Assembly (NCBI GenBank): GCA_964648335.1
Contig: CAZYLZ010000012.1
Location: 1-38,939 of the forward strand
DNA: 38,939 bases
Reading direction: 5' to 3'
Origin: CAZYLZ01 sp964648335
GTDB taxonomy: Bacteria; Patescibacteriota; Minisyncoccia; Phycocordibacterales; UBA2100
The first letter of the stretch is position 1; each line of letters opens with the position of its first letter. Below the pieces are notes generated by a model that saw nothing but the letters and a program-made list of their open reading frames with translations, ran no database searches and had not been told where the DNA came from. Positions 1 to 7,213 of the stretch are shown piece by piece. The position numbers were made by a program, and so were the translations under genes.

Positions 1-236
1 AGAACGAAGTCGCCGCGCTTCTCATCCCCCCGGGATGGGAGACGCCGTGGGATTCGACGCCGGTCATCGGCATTTCGCGAAAGCTTGGGTATAGGTATTT
101 CCGTCCGCTAGATTCAGACGTTCGCAGCTCGGGCAGATGGCAGCGATATATCCCATCGATCTCGCGCGAGAAGTTCTTTCGTCCGCACGACACTCTCATC
201 GTGCATGCACACGATGTTGCGCTAGTGCCGCAGTAA
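1..236 (+). CDS. C-terminal end of an unidentified protein (5' truncated)
   Basis: An open frame runs in from the window edge (frame starting at base 3) for 77 residues to TAA at 234-236. It ends just before a strong plus-strand terminator, which supports a real gene. The peptide is rich in Arg, Pro, Ser and Trp and has no membrane segment or motif I recognise. The start lies outside the window, so no function can be given. Confidence 0.55.
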   Translation, partial: NEVAALLIPPGWETPWDSTPVIGISRKLGYRYFRPLDSDVRSSGRWQRYIPSISREKFFRPHDTLIVHAHDVALVPQ

Positions 237-244
237 CGACATAC

Positions 245-274
245 CCGCCCGGTCTTGCGACCGGGCGGTTTTTT
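245..274 (+). terminator. Intrinsic terminator of the truncated plus-strand gene
   Basis: A perfect 10-bp GC-rich stem (CCGCCCGGTC / GACCGGGCGG, loop TTGC) is followed by six T. It lies 8 bases after the stop codon. Confidence 0.9.
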
Positions 275-277
275 ACA

Positions 278-308
278 TAAAAAAGCACCCGAGGGATACT
301 CGGGTGCT
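278..308 (-). terminator. Intrinsic terminator of the CPBP-protease gene
   Basis: On the minus strand a 10-bp stem (AGCACCCGAG / CTCGGGTGCT) is followed by a T-rich tract. The arm AGCACCCGAG recurs in the next terminator at 983-1012. Confidence 0.88.
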
Positions 309-356
309 GCGCAATCCGTACGTTCGTCGACGCTTCGATACCAACGAAGATCGAAC

Positions 357-917
357 TCAGCCAAAGACCTTTTCCAACGCGACCAAGCCTGTGTCCCAGA
401 CCGCATGCATGACGATGCAGGTCCAGAACGCACCCCACGAGTACTTGAGGAAGAACATACCGTAGAGAAATCCCCCAAGGCCTTGAAACACCACCGTCAT
501 GACGGTGGCGACGACGAACGTCGCCGTTCCCATCTTGGCCACATCGAAGTTGCCAAGGTGCACGATGCCAAACAGGAGCGAGCTCAACAGGAGTGTCACG
601 ACGATGAGAGGCTTCGTAAGTGCGAGCCACCGAAAGAGCGCCATCGCGATAAACAGCGGTCCAAGCCGGAAGACCGATTCTTCTACGAACGCGACGACCA
701 TGAAGTAGAGTCCGCTCACCCCCAGAGGGAGGTTAATGATCTTTCTGATATGAGCCTCGAACTCGGGGTCTATCTTGGGTTCGGGGATATGCGCGTAGTG
801 CATCCCGAGCACAAGGATAGTCGTCCAGATGATCTCGAAGACGAAGATGTAGGCGATGAGCTTGAAGTACTGCGACCACGACGGTCGCTGTTCGAGCCAA
901 TCGATAAAGCGCCCCAT
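357..917 (-). CDS. CPBP-family intramembrane metalloprotease (Abi-like)
   Basis: This 186-residue, multi-membrane-segment protein carries the three CPBP/Abi (Rce1-like) signatures in order: EExxxR (E79-E80, R84), FxxxH (F116-H120) and HxxxD (H171, D175). In this family these residues form a membrane-embedded metal site that cleaves substrates; bacterial members process exported peptides or act in self-immunity. I chose the ATG at 915-917 over an upstream TTG because AAAGGAAU lies 7 bases before it. A promoter (976-981 and 954-959) gives a leader of about 40 nt. The gene is monocistronic with its own terminator. The substrate is unknown; family assignment is fairly sure. Confidence 0.8.
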   Translation of the reverse strand: MGRFIDWLEQRPSWSQYFKLIAYIFVFEIIWTTILVLGMHYAHIPEPKIDPEFEAHIRKIINLPLGVSGLYFMVVAFVEESVFRLGPLFIAMALFRWLALTKPLIVVTLLLSSLLFGIVHLGNFDVAKMGTATFVVATVMTVVFQGLGGFLYGMFFLKYSWGAFWTCIVMHAVWDTGLVALEKVFG

Positions 918-953
918 GCGCAATTCCTTTCGTGTTGTTGCAAACTGGAACGC

Positions 954-981
954 ACATTACCACGATTTTTGAAATAATCAA
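954..981 (-). promoter_or_regulatory. Promoter of the CPBP-protease gene
   Basis: -35 TTGATT (976-981), 16-nt spacer, -10 TAATGT (954-959) on the minus strand. It abuts the terminator of the upstream gene, so the two units are separate. Confidence 0.55.
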
Positions 982-982
982 C

Positions 983-1012
983 AAAAAGCACCCGAGGTTA
1001 CCCTCGGGTGCT
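983..1012 (-). terminator. Intrinsic terminator of the 302-aa orphan gene
   Basis: An 11-bp stem (AGCACCCGAGG / CCTCGGGTGCT, loop GTAA on the minus strand) is followed by a T-rich tract. It shares its first ten arm bases with the terminator at 278-308. Confidence 0.88.
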
Positions 1013-1026
1013 GTGTTCTTGTGTGA

Positions 1027-1935
1027 TCACACAAGTGCTTTGGCGATACGGCCCGCCACGGCAATAGCCTTGTCTTGACGTTTGGGCAGCCAGAGCGGAT
1101 TCGTCCCAGACACGATTATCTTGAAGGACGGCAGCGCCTTGGTGCCTGGAACCCGGCTACGGTAGTCGAGACCGAGCGGGCCCGTAACGACGCTTCCCTT
1201 TCTGCGCCACAGATTTTTCTTGTTACCATCGCGATCATACTTGAAGCGTTTCCCGACACTGCCAGGCAACAGGCTTATGCTCAATCCGTCGGTCGATGGC
1301 AGCACATATGGCTTGGCGCTCTCGTCGTACTCGTTTGCTTGCATCATGACCTTTGCGATCTCGATTCCCTTGATCTTTTCAGTCCCAAGGACCGGATCGA
1401 GCCGACGAACGATCTTCTCCATATCGAACGAGAACGCATCGGGTCCCGACGGCTCCACTGTGGCTTCCACCATGCAGTTTCTGAGCACGCGCGGAACCGT
1501 GAGTCTCTCGGCGAGCCCAACTTCGGGCTCGTCGCCAACATAGGCCGCATAGAGTCCGACCGAATACATGTCGACCGAGGGGTCGATGCGTTCGATCGAG
1601 ACATTCGCCTTGAAGAAAGGCGTACCCATCGCGTCGTAGTCGTAGCTCTTGTGGAAGAAGTAGCGTGTCGCAAGCGCTGCTTCGGCCTCGGACAGTAGCT
1701 TCATCAAGAGCGTACTCTGGTTAGTCTGTGCCGCGGCCAAAAGATACATCCCTACCGCCATGACACGATTCATTCCGGCGGAGTCCTCCACTTGCCTTAG
1801 GTTTTCGGTTTCGGCGGCACGAGAGCCGGCACTTTGACCGCTCGCGTACATCTCGATGATTGCGCGCACGTTTTCCCAGCCCTGGGCCGGGATGCCGCTG
1901 CGACGTTCGGTCACAGACGTTTGTGTGATCTTCAT
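1027..1935 (-). CDS. Hypothetical protein, 302 aa
   Basis: I do not recognise a family. The protein looks soluble, with mixed alpha/beta composition, a Ser/Thr-rich N-terminus and a basic C-terminal third (residues about 215-300). No signal peptide or membrane segment is evident. The ATG start is preceded by AGGAAAGGAC at a suitable distance. It ends in TGA, showing TGA works as a stop here. Flanking terminators on both sides mark it as a single-gene unit of the leadered class, like its small neighbours. Confidence 0.7.
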   Translation of the reverse strand: MKITQTSVTERRSGIPAQGWENVRAIIEMYASGQSAGSRAAETENLRQVEDSAGMNRVMAVGMYLLAAAQTNQSTLLMKLLSEAEAALATRYFFHKSYDYDAMGTPFFKANVSIERIDPSVDMYSVGLYAAYVGDEPEVGLAERLTVPRVLRNCMVEATVEPSGPDAFSFDMEKIVRRLDPVLGTEKIKGIEIAKVMMQANEYDESAKPYVLPSTDGLSISLLPGSVGKRFKYDRDGNKKNLWRRKGSVVTGPLGLDYRSRVPGTKALPSFKIIVSGTNPLWLPKRQDKAIAVAGRIAKALV

Positions 1936-1984
1936 GCGATGTCCTTTCCTGCGTTTTATCTTCCATTAAAATACAACGTTTTAC

Positions 1985-2026
1985 AAAAAAACAAGAAACC
2001 ACCCGCGACTGTTGTCGCGGGTGGTT
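1985..2026 (-). terminator. Intrinsic terminator of the small membrane-protein gene
   Basis: A perfect 13-bp stem (AACCACCCGCGAC / GTCGCGGGTGGTT, 4-base loop at 2010-2013) is followed on the minus strand by TCTTGTTTTTTT. The T-rich tail probably overlaps the promoter of the next minus-strand gene. Confidence 0.9.
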
Positions 2027-2047
2027 GTGTGGTGGGTGCAGCCGATG

Positions 2048-2353
2048 TTACGGGCGCCAGCCCTTTAGGAACGCGAGCGTGCAGATGACGATACCAAGGC
2101 CCCCAAAGGTACCCAAGGCAAAGTAGCTCGCCCCCGGCGGGATCGGCATAATGCCGAACTGCGCCAGATGCAAAGCGTTCGATCCGAAGAGCGCGTCGGC
2201 AAAAAGTAGGTACTCGGACACGAGGACCGCGGCCACCGACACGAAGCCGGCCATTATGCGAACGGCCGAATTACCGTGCGTCATGAGCGCAAAGACTGCA
2301 AGGACAATGGCGGCACATCCAGCAAGCGCATAGTACTCGGGCAGAAAGGCCAT
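2048..2353 (-). CDS. Small three-TM membrane protein (paralogue of the gene at 3415-3732)
   Basis: A 101-residue hydrophobic protein with about three membrane spans. It shares layout and spaced motifs with the protein at 3415-3732: a short N-terminus reading M-x-(Y/F)-L, a first span, and then (A/S)E-Y/T-x-LF-x-AL at the end of the second span. I infer an old duplication. No clear ribosome-binding site precedes the ATG; instead a hairpin (CGCGGT / ACCGCG) ends only a few bases upstream. It may be co-transcribed with the gene at 2414-2668, which ends 60 bases upstream. Function unknown. Confidence 0.65.
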   Translation of the reverse strand: MAFLPEYYALAGCAAIVLAVFALMTHGNSAVRIMAGFVSVAAVLVSEYLLFADALFGSNALHLAQFGIMPIPPGASYFALGTFGGLGIVICTLAFLKGWRP

Positions 2354-2413
2354 TTTTTCTCGCGGTCGCTACCGCGCCTCTGATTAGAATGGATTTCGAG
2401 CATACTCGTGGCA

Positions 2414-2668
2414 TCAGGGCAGGAATTTCTTCATGCGATTAGCGCCTACCAGGATGCCACCCCGGACCGCTTTCATTGCCCCGCCGGGATTGTTCGATAG
2501 GTATGCCGCCATGATCAGGTTTAGATACCGCTCGATGTCTCGGCCGATATCGTCCAGGATGGCTTGCTTGGTCGGTGCATCGAACACGGCGAGACGTGCC
2601 GACAAGAAGTCGGTGGTAAGCCACTCGAACGAACCTGCCGGTCCGTTTTTGATCTCGATTCGCTCCAT
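2414..2668 (-). CDS. Hypothetical protein, 84 aa
   Basis: A small, probably helical, soluble protein with no family I recognise. The C-terminal third is Gly-rich and ends with basic residues. The ATG at 2666-2668 has AAAGGAC 9 bases upstream and a very good promoter (TTGCAG, 16 nt, TATAAT with an extended TGG), giving a leader of about 30 nt. No strong terminator follows; transcription may continue into the membrane-protein gene at 2048-2353. Confidence 0.65.
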   Translation of the reverse strand: MERIEIKNGPAGSFEWLTTDFLSARLAVFDAPTKQAILDDIGRDIERYLNLIMAAYLSNNPGGAMKAVRGGILVGANRMKKFLP

Positions 2669-2704
2669 CGGTATTGTCCTTTCGAATCTATTTCTTCTGG
2701 TTTT

Positions 2705-2732
2705 ATTATACCATATTTACTTAAATCTGCAA
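2705..2732 (-). promoter_or_regulatory. Promoter of the 84-aa orphan
   Basis: -35 TTGCAG (2727-2732), 16-nt spacer, -10 TATAAT (2705-2710) with an upstream TGG extended -10, minus strand. Confidence 0.75.
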
Positions 2733-2740
2733 CCATATTC

Positions 2741-2769
2741 TTGCCATCCCCCACTCTCGTTGCTAGGGT
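2741..2769 (+). promoter_or_regulatory. Promoter of the 158-aa orphan
   Basis: -35 TTGCCA (2741-2746), 17-nt spacer, -10 TAGGGT (2764-2769). It diverges from the minus-strand promoter at 2705-2732. Confidence 0.55.
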
Positions 2770-2799
2770 ATTGGCAGAACAACAGCTACGGAGAAGGCA

Positions 2800-3276
2800 A
2801 TGAGCTATAATCCGGCACTCAAAGATAGATATCTGCAAAACGCAGCCATCGCACAGATACTCCACGAACGCGGCAGGGTGCTCATGCACGCGCTCAAGCA
2901 TACTGGCGCAACGAACGCATCGATCATGTTTGGCGAATACCGATGGGGCGCCGACGGCGTACGGTACGCGCTGCGCGAGCCAAATATCGCAGCACTCGAG
3001 TGGCTACCGGCTGGCGTGTCAGAAGTAGTGATGACCCCCGATGAGATCGATCTGATACTCGAAGGAAAGCTCGACACTGTCAGTGCGCAGTCGAGCTACG
3101 TCGAAAGCCTGGCGCTTGTCGCAGACATCGAGCGGTTCAAGAAATCGTTCGAGATGCTCGGCCCGGCAGTCCGCCAGGTGCTGCACGACTACGTCGCGGC
3201 ATCGGGCGACGGCGACTCGTGGGCGCACGCCATGCGACACGTCGTGACCGAATGGGGTCGCACCAAGCGCGACTGA
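2800..3276 (+). CDS. Hypothetical protein, 158 aa
   Basis: A soluble, largely helical protein without a family I recognise. The C-terminal half (residues about 105-158) is charged and could form paired helices. The ATG is preceded by GGAGAAGG. It has its own promoter 30 bases upstream and a terminator directly after the TGA stop, so it is monocistronic. It diverges from the 84-aa orphan. Confidence 0.7.
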   Translation: MSYNPALKDRYLQNAAIAQILHERGRVLMHALKHTGATNASIMFGEYRWGADGVRYALREPNIAALEWLPAGVSEVVMTPDEIDLILEGKLDTVSAQSSYVESLALVADIERFKKSFEMLGPAVRQVLHDYVAASGDGDSWAHAMRHVVTEWGRTKRD

Positions 3277-3281
3277 CCACC

Positions 3282-3312
3282 CCGCCCAAGCATGCGCTTG
3301 GGCGGTTTTCTT
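3282..3312 (+). terminator. Intrinsic terminator of the 158-aa orphan
   Basis: A 10-bp stem (CCGCCCAAGC / GCTTGGGCGG) is followed by TTTTCTTT. Confidence 0.9.
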
Positions 3313-3383
3313 TGCAAAGATAGCGGCGTAGCGTGGCTCATAAAGGCGAAAGTACTGATGTCGAGCAGTGGATCAAATGTAGG

Positions 3384-3412
3384 TAAAACGCACCAACGAT
3401 GTTGGTGCGTTT
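3384..3412 (-). terminator. Terminator of the small membrane-protein gene
   Basis: A perfect 12-bp stem (AAACGCACCAAC / GTTGGTGCGTTT, 3-base loop) ends two bases after the stop codon of the minus-strand gene. T-tracts are present on both sides, so it may work in both directions. Confidence 0.82.
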
Positions 3413-3414
3413 CT

Positions 3415-3732
3415 TTAGCGTACAGGACGCCGGTTTACGTATGCGCTATAGAGCAGATGCAGGACGAAAGAACACGCCATCCCTGCCCCGCACAGTATTA
3501 CTTCGGGCTGCGTGAAGACCGACGACATGATGATTATGTGGTTCTCATCAGCCTTTGCGTGCCTCAACGCCGGGAACAACACGTACGTTTCTGCGGCAAG
3601 CATTGCGATTATTGCAGCGATGATACCGAGAAAGCGTTGCCAGGTTTCGGCTTCGGTGAAAAGGATGCAGCTTAGGAAAGCCGCGACTGGAACGAAGCCA
3701 AGCAGAAAGTACATAGGTGCCAAATATCCCAT
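3415..3732 (-). CDS. Small three-TM membrane protein (paralogue of the gene at 2048-2353)
   Basis: A 105-residue protein with about three membrane spans and a basic tail. It matches the 101-residue protein encoded 1.1 kb away in length, span spacing and the AE-T-Y-x-LF-x-AL motif after the second span. The ATG has GGAAC 6 bases upstream. The promoter (TTGAAA, 16 nt, TACTGT) is covered by palindromes at 3769-3788 and 3797-3814, which suggests a repressor. Function unknown. Confidence 0.65.
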   Translation of the reverse strand: MGYLAPMYFLLGFVPVAAFLSCILFTEAETWQRFLGIIAAIIAMLAAETYVLFPALRHAKADENHIIIMSSVFTQPEVILCGAGMACSFVLHLLYSAYVNRRPVR

Positions 3733-3741
3733 AGCAGTTCC

Positions 3742-3814
3742 GTACCTTTTGGTACGCCTCTGGTTGCTGGTACTAAAAGTACAGTACCACTTTTTACCAT
3801 ACTTTCAAGTATGG
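3742..3814 (-). promoter_or_regulatory. Promoter with stacked palindromic operator-like sites
   Basis: The minus-strand promoter has -35 TTGAAA (3803-3808), a 16-nt spacer and -10 TACTGT (3781-3786). Three inverted repeats overlap it: CCATACTT-TC-AAGTATGG centred on the -35 (3797-3814), GGTACT...AGTACC over the -10 (3769-3788), and GTACC-TTTT-GGTAC in the leader (3742-3755). The first two sit where a repressor would block polymerase. Confidence 0.55.
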
Positions 3815-3837
3815 AGACCTCGGCCTCCCCGCATACA

Positions 3838-3865
3838 TTGCATTTTGACATCGCAGACGTAGGAT
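3838..3865 (+). promoter_or_regulatory. Promoter of the 115-aa orphan
   Basis: -35 TTGCAT (3838-3843), 16-nt spacer, -10 TAGGAT (3860-3865). Confidence 0.5.
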
Positions 3866-3891
3866 GCAGACAGGCAACAACGGAGACATTC

Positions 3892-4239
3892 ATGTCGGTA
3901 TCCCTCGAAGAAGTCGTGCGAGATTGCATTGGCTGGATGTGCGTATTTCGCGAAAGCGATGGCACGACCGAGGCTCGTATAACCAGACTCGAGATAATCA
4001 GCAACAAATTCCGGCACGGGCTCGAGATCAGTATCAATCCCACTACGGTCAACAACTACTGTGGTAACGGCTGGTGGGCGTCGGCTGCAAATTCGCGGAT
4101 ACAGTCGTGGTTTTTCGACGCAGGCGCCGCGCCCGGCACCCGCCACGATGATGCCGTCATCGAGTTTGAAGCTCCGTACATAGGTACGTTCTGGTTCGTC
4201 CCTCCCGGGAAACACTTCGATGCTGGCAAGTACCTATAA
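3892..4239 (+). CDS. Hypothetical protein, 115 aa
   Basis: The open frame extends upstream to 3811, but GGAGACATTC directly before the ATG at 3892 and the promoter at 3838-3865 favour this start. The product is a soluble protein rich in Trp, Phe and Gly in its second half, with a beta-strand-like pattern; it matches no family I know. It is monocistronic with its own promoter and terminator. Near the stop codon AAGTAC and GTACTT form another GTAC-type inverted repeat. Confidence 0.65.
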   Translation: MSVSLEEVVRDCIGWMCVFRESDGTTEARITRLEIISNKFRHGLEISINPTTVNNYCGNGWWASAANSRIQSWFFDAGAAPGTRHDDAVIEFEAPYIGTFWFVPPGKHFDAGKYL

Positions 4240-4253
4240 AGTACTTCAGTTCC

Positions 4254-4283
4254 CCGCCCGACATCGTCGGGCGGTTTTCTTTT
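4254..4283 (+). terminator. Intrinsic terminator of the 115-aa orphan
   Basis: A 9-bp stem (CCGCCCGAC / GTCGGGCGG, loop ATC) is followed by TTTTCTTTT. Confidence 0.9.
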
Positions 4284-4304
4284 GGCTTTAGAAACACACG
4301 AGAG

Positions 4305-5162
4305 CTATGCCTCGGCTTGTGTGGCGTCGTGATCGGGAGCTGGTTGCGTATTGATGAACGCGATCAAGAGGACGAGCGCGGTAAACACCAACGACGGCCG
4401 CGCGATTATGGGCACCACGGCGTGCACGACGTCGATAACGAGCGAGAGCATCACCGCGGGCACCGTGGCATACACGCTCGTTATGTACGCTTCTTTGTAC
4501 GAGAGTACCGTCGAGCGAGCACGCGCGAGCGTCATCACTATCGCGGCAATGCCTACCAAATACAGTAGGTAGTAAATTACTGCGACTACGGTACCCACGA
4601 CTCCTCCAATAATAGCCATAAACACACCGACGCCCACGAGTATCCAGCCGAGGTACCCTGGGATGGCGGCGATTCCCTGGTGGATGAGCGCGCGGTCGAC
4701 GACAAGCGGTGTTGATGTCGCGAGGTTACTAAACGGAACAATCTTTTGTTCGCGCGAGCTAGCGGCGACGGCAAATTCTTTTTTAAAGATCGTAAGGGTC
4801 TTGTACTTGGTAAAATCTTCGGGAACAAACGGGGTCTGGGTATCGATGACCGCAAGGTAGTCGAGGCCCGTGTCTTTAAAGGGCATAGGAACCAGGTATG
4901 GCTCGGGCTGGTTTATCGAGAGCGTTCCGGTGGCGAATGTCATCACCAAATCCTGTGGAAAGGCGTTTTCTATGGCAGTTAATGGGTGTGCGTTGTAGAG
5001 CACGGGCCCGAGCGTAGCCGCAAGAACCAAAATCACCCCGACGATACGGGCCATGACGGCGATGGTAAGGAACTTGATCGCGGTTTCGACCGAGCCGGTG
5101 CGCGCCTCGGCATAAAATGCTGGGTCGGATATGCAGGAGCGGAGTTTTGCCACAAAATCCAT
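4305..5162 (-). CDS. DUF1189-like polytopic membrane protein
   Basis: A 285-residue protein with one membrane span near residues 33-55, a soluble region of roughly 110 residues containing a NxPEPY-type motif, then four or five spans. This layout and the motif fit the DUF1189 family, whose function is unknown. The ATG has no ribosome-binding site, but TACTAT lies 9 bases upstream, so the mRNA is probably leaderless. No terminator of its own is visible. Confidence 0.65.
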   Translation of the reverse strand: MDFVAKLRSCISDPAFYAEARTGSVETAIKFLTIAVMARIVGVILVLAATLGPVLYNAHPLTAIENAFPQDLVMTFATGTLSINQPEPYLVPMPFKDTGLDYLAVIDTQTPFVPEDFTKYKTLTIFKKEFAVAASSREQKIVPFSNLATSTPLVVDRALIHQGIAAIPGYLGWILVGVGVFMAIIGGVVGTVVAVIYYLLYLVGIAAIVMTLARARSTVLSYKEAYITSVYATVPAVMLSLVIDVVHAVVPIIARPSLVFTALVLLIAFINTQPAPDHDATQAEA

Positions 5163-5218
5163 ATGCCACAGATAGTAGCACGGGTTTGTCTAGCTACTAC
5201 CACCATCCCCTTGTTCGG

Positions 5219-5596
5219 TTATGCCACGGGCTCAAACCCTTTGAACTCGGGGTTGTAGATGATGCCGAGCAGGTTGTTCCACGGATCTTTAAGGGTCGCT
5301 ACTTTTATGTTGCCGCCCACATCCATGGGCTTTTCTACTTCGGTCGCTCCGCAGGCAAGCAATCGCGCATACTCGGCATCGATGTCCTCCACTCCCCAAA
5401 ATACCGCGATATTCTCCCCTTTTGGCGTCTCCTCTGCCTGAAGGCCCAACTCGTAACCGCCGACGTTAAAGCCAACATAGTATGGCTCGTCAAAGTACGG
5501 CGTTACCCCAAAAGCCTTCGTGTACCACTCCTTAGCGGCAGCCAAGTCGGATACCTTGTAAATAACGGTTCGCAGTCCAAGCATTGGTGATGTCAT
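5219..5596 (-). CDS. VOC-superfamily (glyoxalase/bleomycin-resistance fold) protein
   Basis: The 125 residues contain two paired beta-alpha-beta modules typical of VOC proteins: an N-terminal strand then AxxWYxxxFG, and a C-terminal DPWNNLLGI motif close to the usual DPxGN. Such proteins are metal-dependent lyases, dioxygenases or antibiotic-binding proteins; the substrate cannot be read from sequence. No Shine-Dalgarno motif is present; TATACT ends exactly 6 bases before the ATG, predicting a leaderless transcript. Confidence 0.75.
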   Translation of the reverse strand: MTSPMLGLRTVIYKVSDLAAAKEWYTKAFGVTPYFDEPYYVGFNVGGYELGLQAEETPKGENIAVFWGVEDIDAEYARLLACGATEVEKPMDVGGNIKVATLKDPWNNLLGIIYNPEFKGFEPVA

Positions 5597-5635
5597 AAAA
5601 CGAGTATAACAAAAGACGCCCTGAGGCTATTCCGC

Positions 5636-6541
5636 TTAACCGACAATTGGCTCCCCACAAAGCAAAAGCTGCGATTTAAATAGAGGTCGCGTTTTTTCAA
5701 TATATGCATTGATTTCGTTTTTAAATGCGGATTGCACTGCATCCATTTTCATTTCAGGCGCTAAGTCATGAGAATTCCTAAATTTTCTGTTCCAAACAAG
5801 AAAACCCTGTCGCAGCATGAAATCGAGTGGGATCAGCGTACTCGCAAGTGTTCTCATGTATAAAGGGATATTTTGCTTGAACATATCGCGTTTAACCGAC
5901 TCAGCAAATGCATTTAGATTAGTGGCTAAACTAGCGTTTTGCGCAGATTTTGAATTGACACCCAGTGACGCGAGCTGAATATGGATTGAAAATGTATTTG
6001 CGAGTTGTCTTTCAAGATCGCGGAGAAACAAGGGTAACTCTTGTGAATTTGAAAGTATATGCATCACCTGATTATCTAAATACGTACTTTCAGTTGATTC
6101 TACCAACAGCTTTCCATCTAGTGTGAAAACTGTGGACAAGGGTATCACTAAACTCCCCCCGGAGTATGCGCCCAGAGCGGTAGCTTGCTGAATAATTTCA
6201 AGATATTGCTCCAGCGTTTTATCTATAAAGTTATGCAGCATTTGGTCTATAGACGCTAAATTATTTATGGCGGATATGATGTTTTTTTCCAGTGTCAATA
6301 AATACAGCTGTCTTTTCTTCTTCTCGTGGTAATTTTCTGATACTAAAAAAAGAGCCAACGCGGTGGCGGCACCTACAAAGGAACCAACTAAAGACTGCCA
6401 ATTAAAGGCTTTGATTAAAATAATTTCTTGATACCGACCGAAAATAAGCCCCGAGAACAGACCAAGTAGCAAATAAAAAATAAATCCATTTGGATGAACG
6501 ATGCGGAAATGTGAGAAAAATCTTCTGAAAAAAATTTGCAT
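5636..6541 (-). CDS. AT-rich orphan membrane protein, 301 aa
   Basis: Two hydrophobic segments near the N-terminus (about residues 18-36 and 45-70) are followed by a long, probably coiled, cytoplasmic domain beginning with a Lys-rich stretch. I do not recognise a family. The frame stays open upstream into the methyltransferase gene, but the ATG at 6539-6541 lies 2 bases after that gene's stop and gives a sensible N-terminus. Base composition is clearly more AT-rich than in every neighbour, with many AAA, ATT and TTT codons. I read this as a recent acquisition downstream of the methyltransferase. Confidence 0.65.
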   Translation of the reverse strand: MQIFFRRFFSHFRIVHPNGFIFYLLLGLFSGLIFGRYQEIILIKAFNWQSLVGSFVGAATALALFLVSENYHEKKKRQLYLLTLEKNIISAINNLASIDQMLHNFIDKTLEQYLEIIQQATALGAYSGGSLVIPLSTVFTLDGKLLVESTESTYLDNQVMHILSNSQELPLFLRDLERQLANTFSIHIQLASLGVNSKSAQNASLATNLNAFAESVKRDMFKQNIPLYMRTLASTLIPLDFMLRQGFLVWNRKFRNSHDLAPEMKMDAVQSAFKNEINAYIEKTRPLFKSQLLLCGEPIVG

Positions 6542-6543
6542 TA

Positions 6544-7212
6544 CTATATCAAACACAAATACACAATCTGATGACCAAAGAGGTTGGGCCAGAGGTTTTT
6601 TAAGAATGGGAACATTCCTTTTATGGATAGGCCGTTTGATGGGATGGCTTTTTCTACTTTTAGTCCCTGGACCTCGAGCCATTCCAAGAAGTCGTTGTGC
6701 GACCAATAGCGCACGTGCTCCGATGGATGCCCTACCCACTGCTTTAAGAAGCTGCCGCCAAACATAAGGCGGAAACGGAATGGATAGAAGGCGCTGTTAG
6801 GAATGGTGAGCAAAAAGTGCTTGGTGTGGGGCTTAAGGGCAGCAATGATCTCTTCGGGGTTTACGGTGTGCTCGAGTACCTCGCTTAAAATTATGTAGTC
6901 GTACTGCCCCATCGCTTTGGCGGTCTCGGTTACTTTATCGAGGTCCAACACGACTCCCGATATGCCGTGCGGCTTGTAGCCGTCTAATACTATCGGCGAA
7001 ACGTCTCCCACACTTACCGTGCAGCCTTTGTTCTTGAGCTCGACGGGCAACAGCGAGTTACCGCAGCCGGCATCGAGCACCTTCGAACCGCTTGGCACAA
7101 TATCGCGCATGATTACCTCGCGCTCTTTAAGTTTTTTGTTTATCGCAAACCCGCGGCCCTCCCAGTAGGTCGTGTAATCGATGCGCCCGACCTTGGGGTA
7201 ATTTACTTTCAT
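6544..7212 (-). CDS. Class I SAM-dependent methyltransferase
   Basis: The 222-residue protein has SAM motif I (VLDAGCGN, about residues 44-51), the acidic motif II region and the post-motif LSEVLEH characteristic of methyltransferase_11/MetW-like enzymes. It probably methylates a sugar or small metabolite, since it follows an NAD-dependent sugar epimerase by one base in an operon and sits in a glycan locus. It has no promoter of its own. The C-terminus ends abruptly at the border with the AT-rich orphan; the last few residues may have changed when that gene was inserted. Confidence 0.85.
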   Translation of the reverse strand: MKVNYPKVGRIDYTTYWEGRGFAINKKLKEREVIMRDIVPSGSKVLDAGCGNSLLPVELKNKGCTVSVGDVSPIVLDGYKPHGISGVVLDLDKVTETAKAMGQYDYIILSEVLEHTVNPEEIIAALKPHTKHFLLTIPNSAFYPFRFRLMFGGSFLKQWVGHPSEHVRYWSHNDFLEWLEVQGLKVEKAIPSNGLSIKGMFPFLKNLWPNLFGHQIVYLCLI

Positions 7213-7213
7213 G

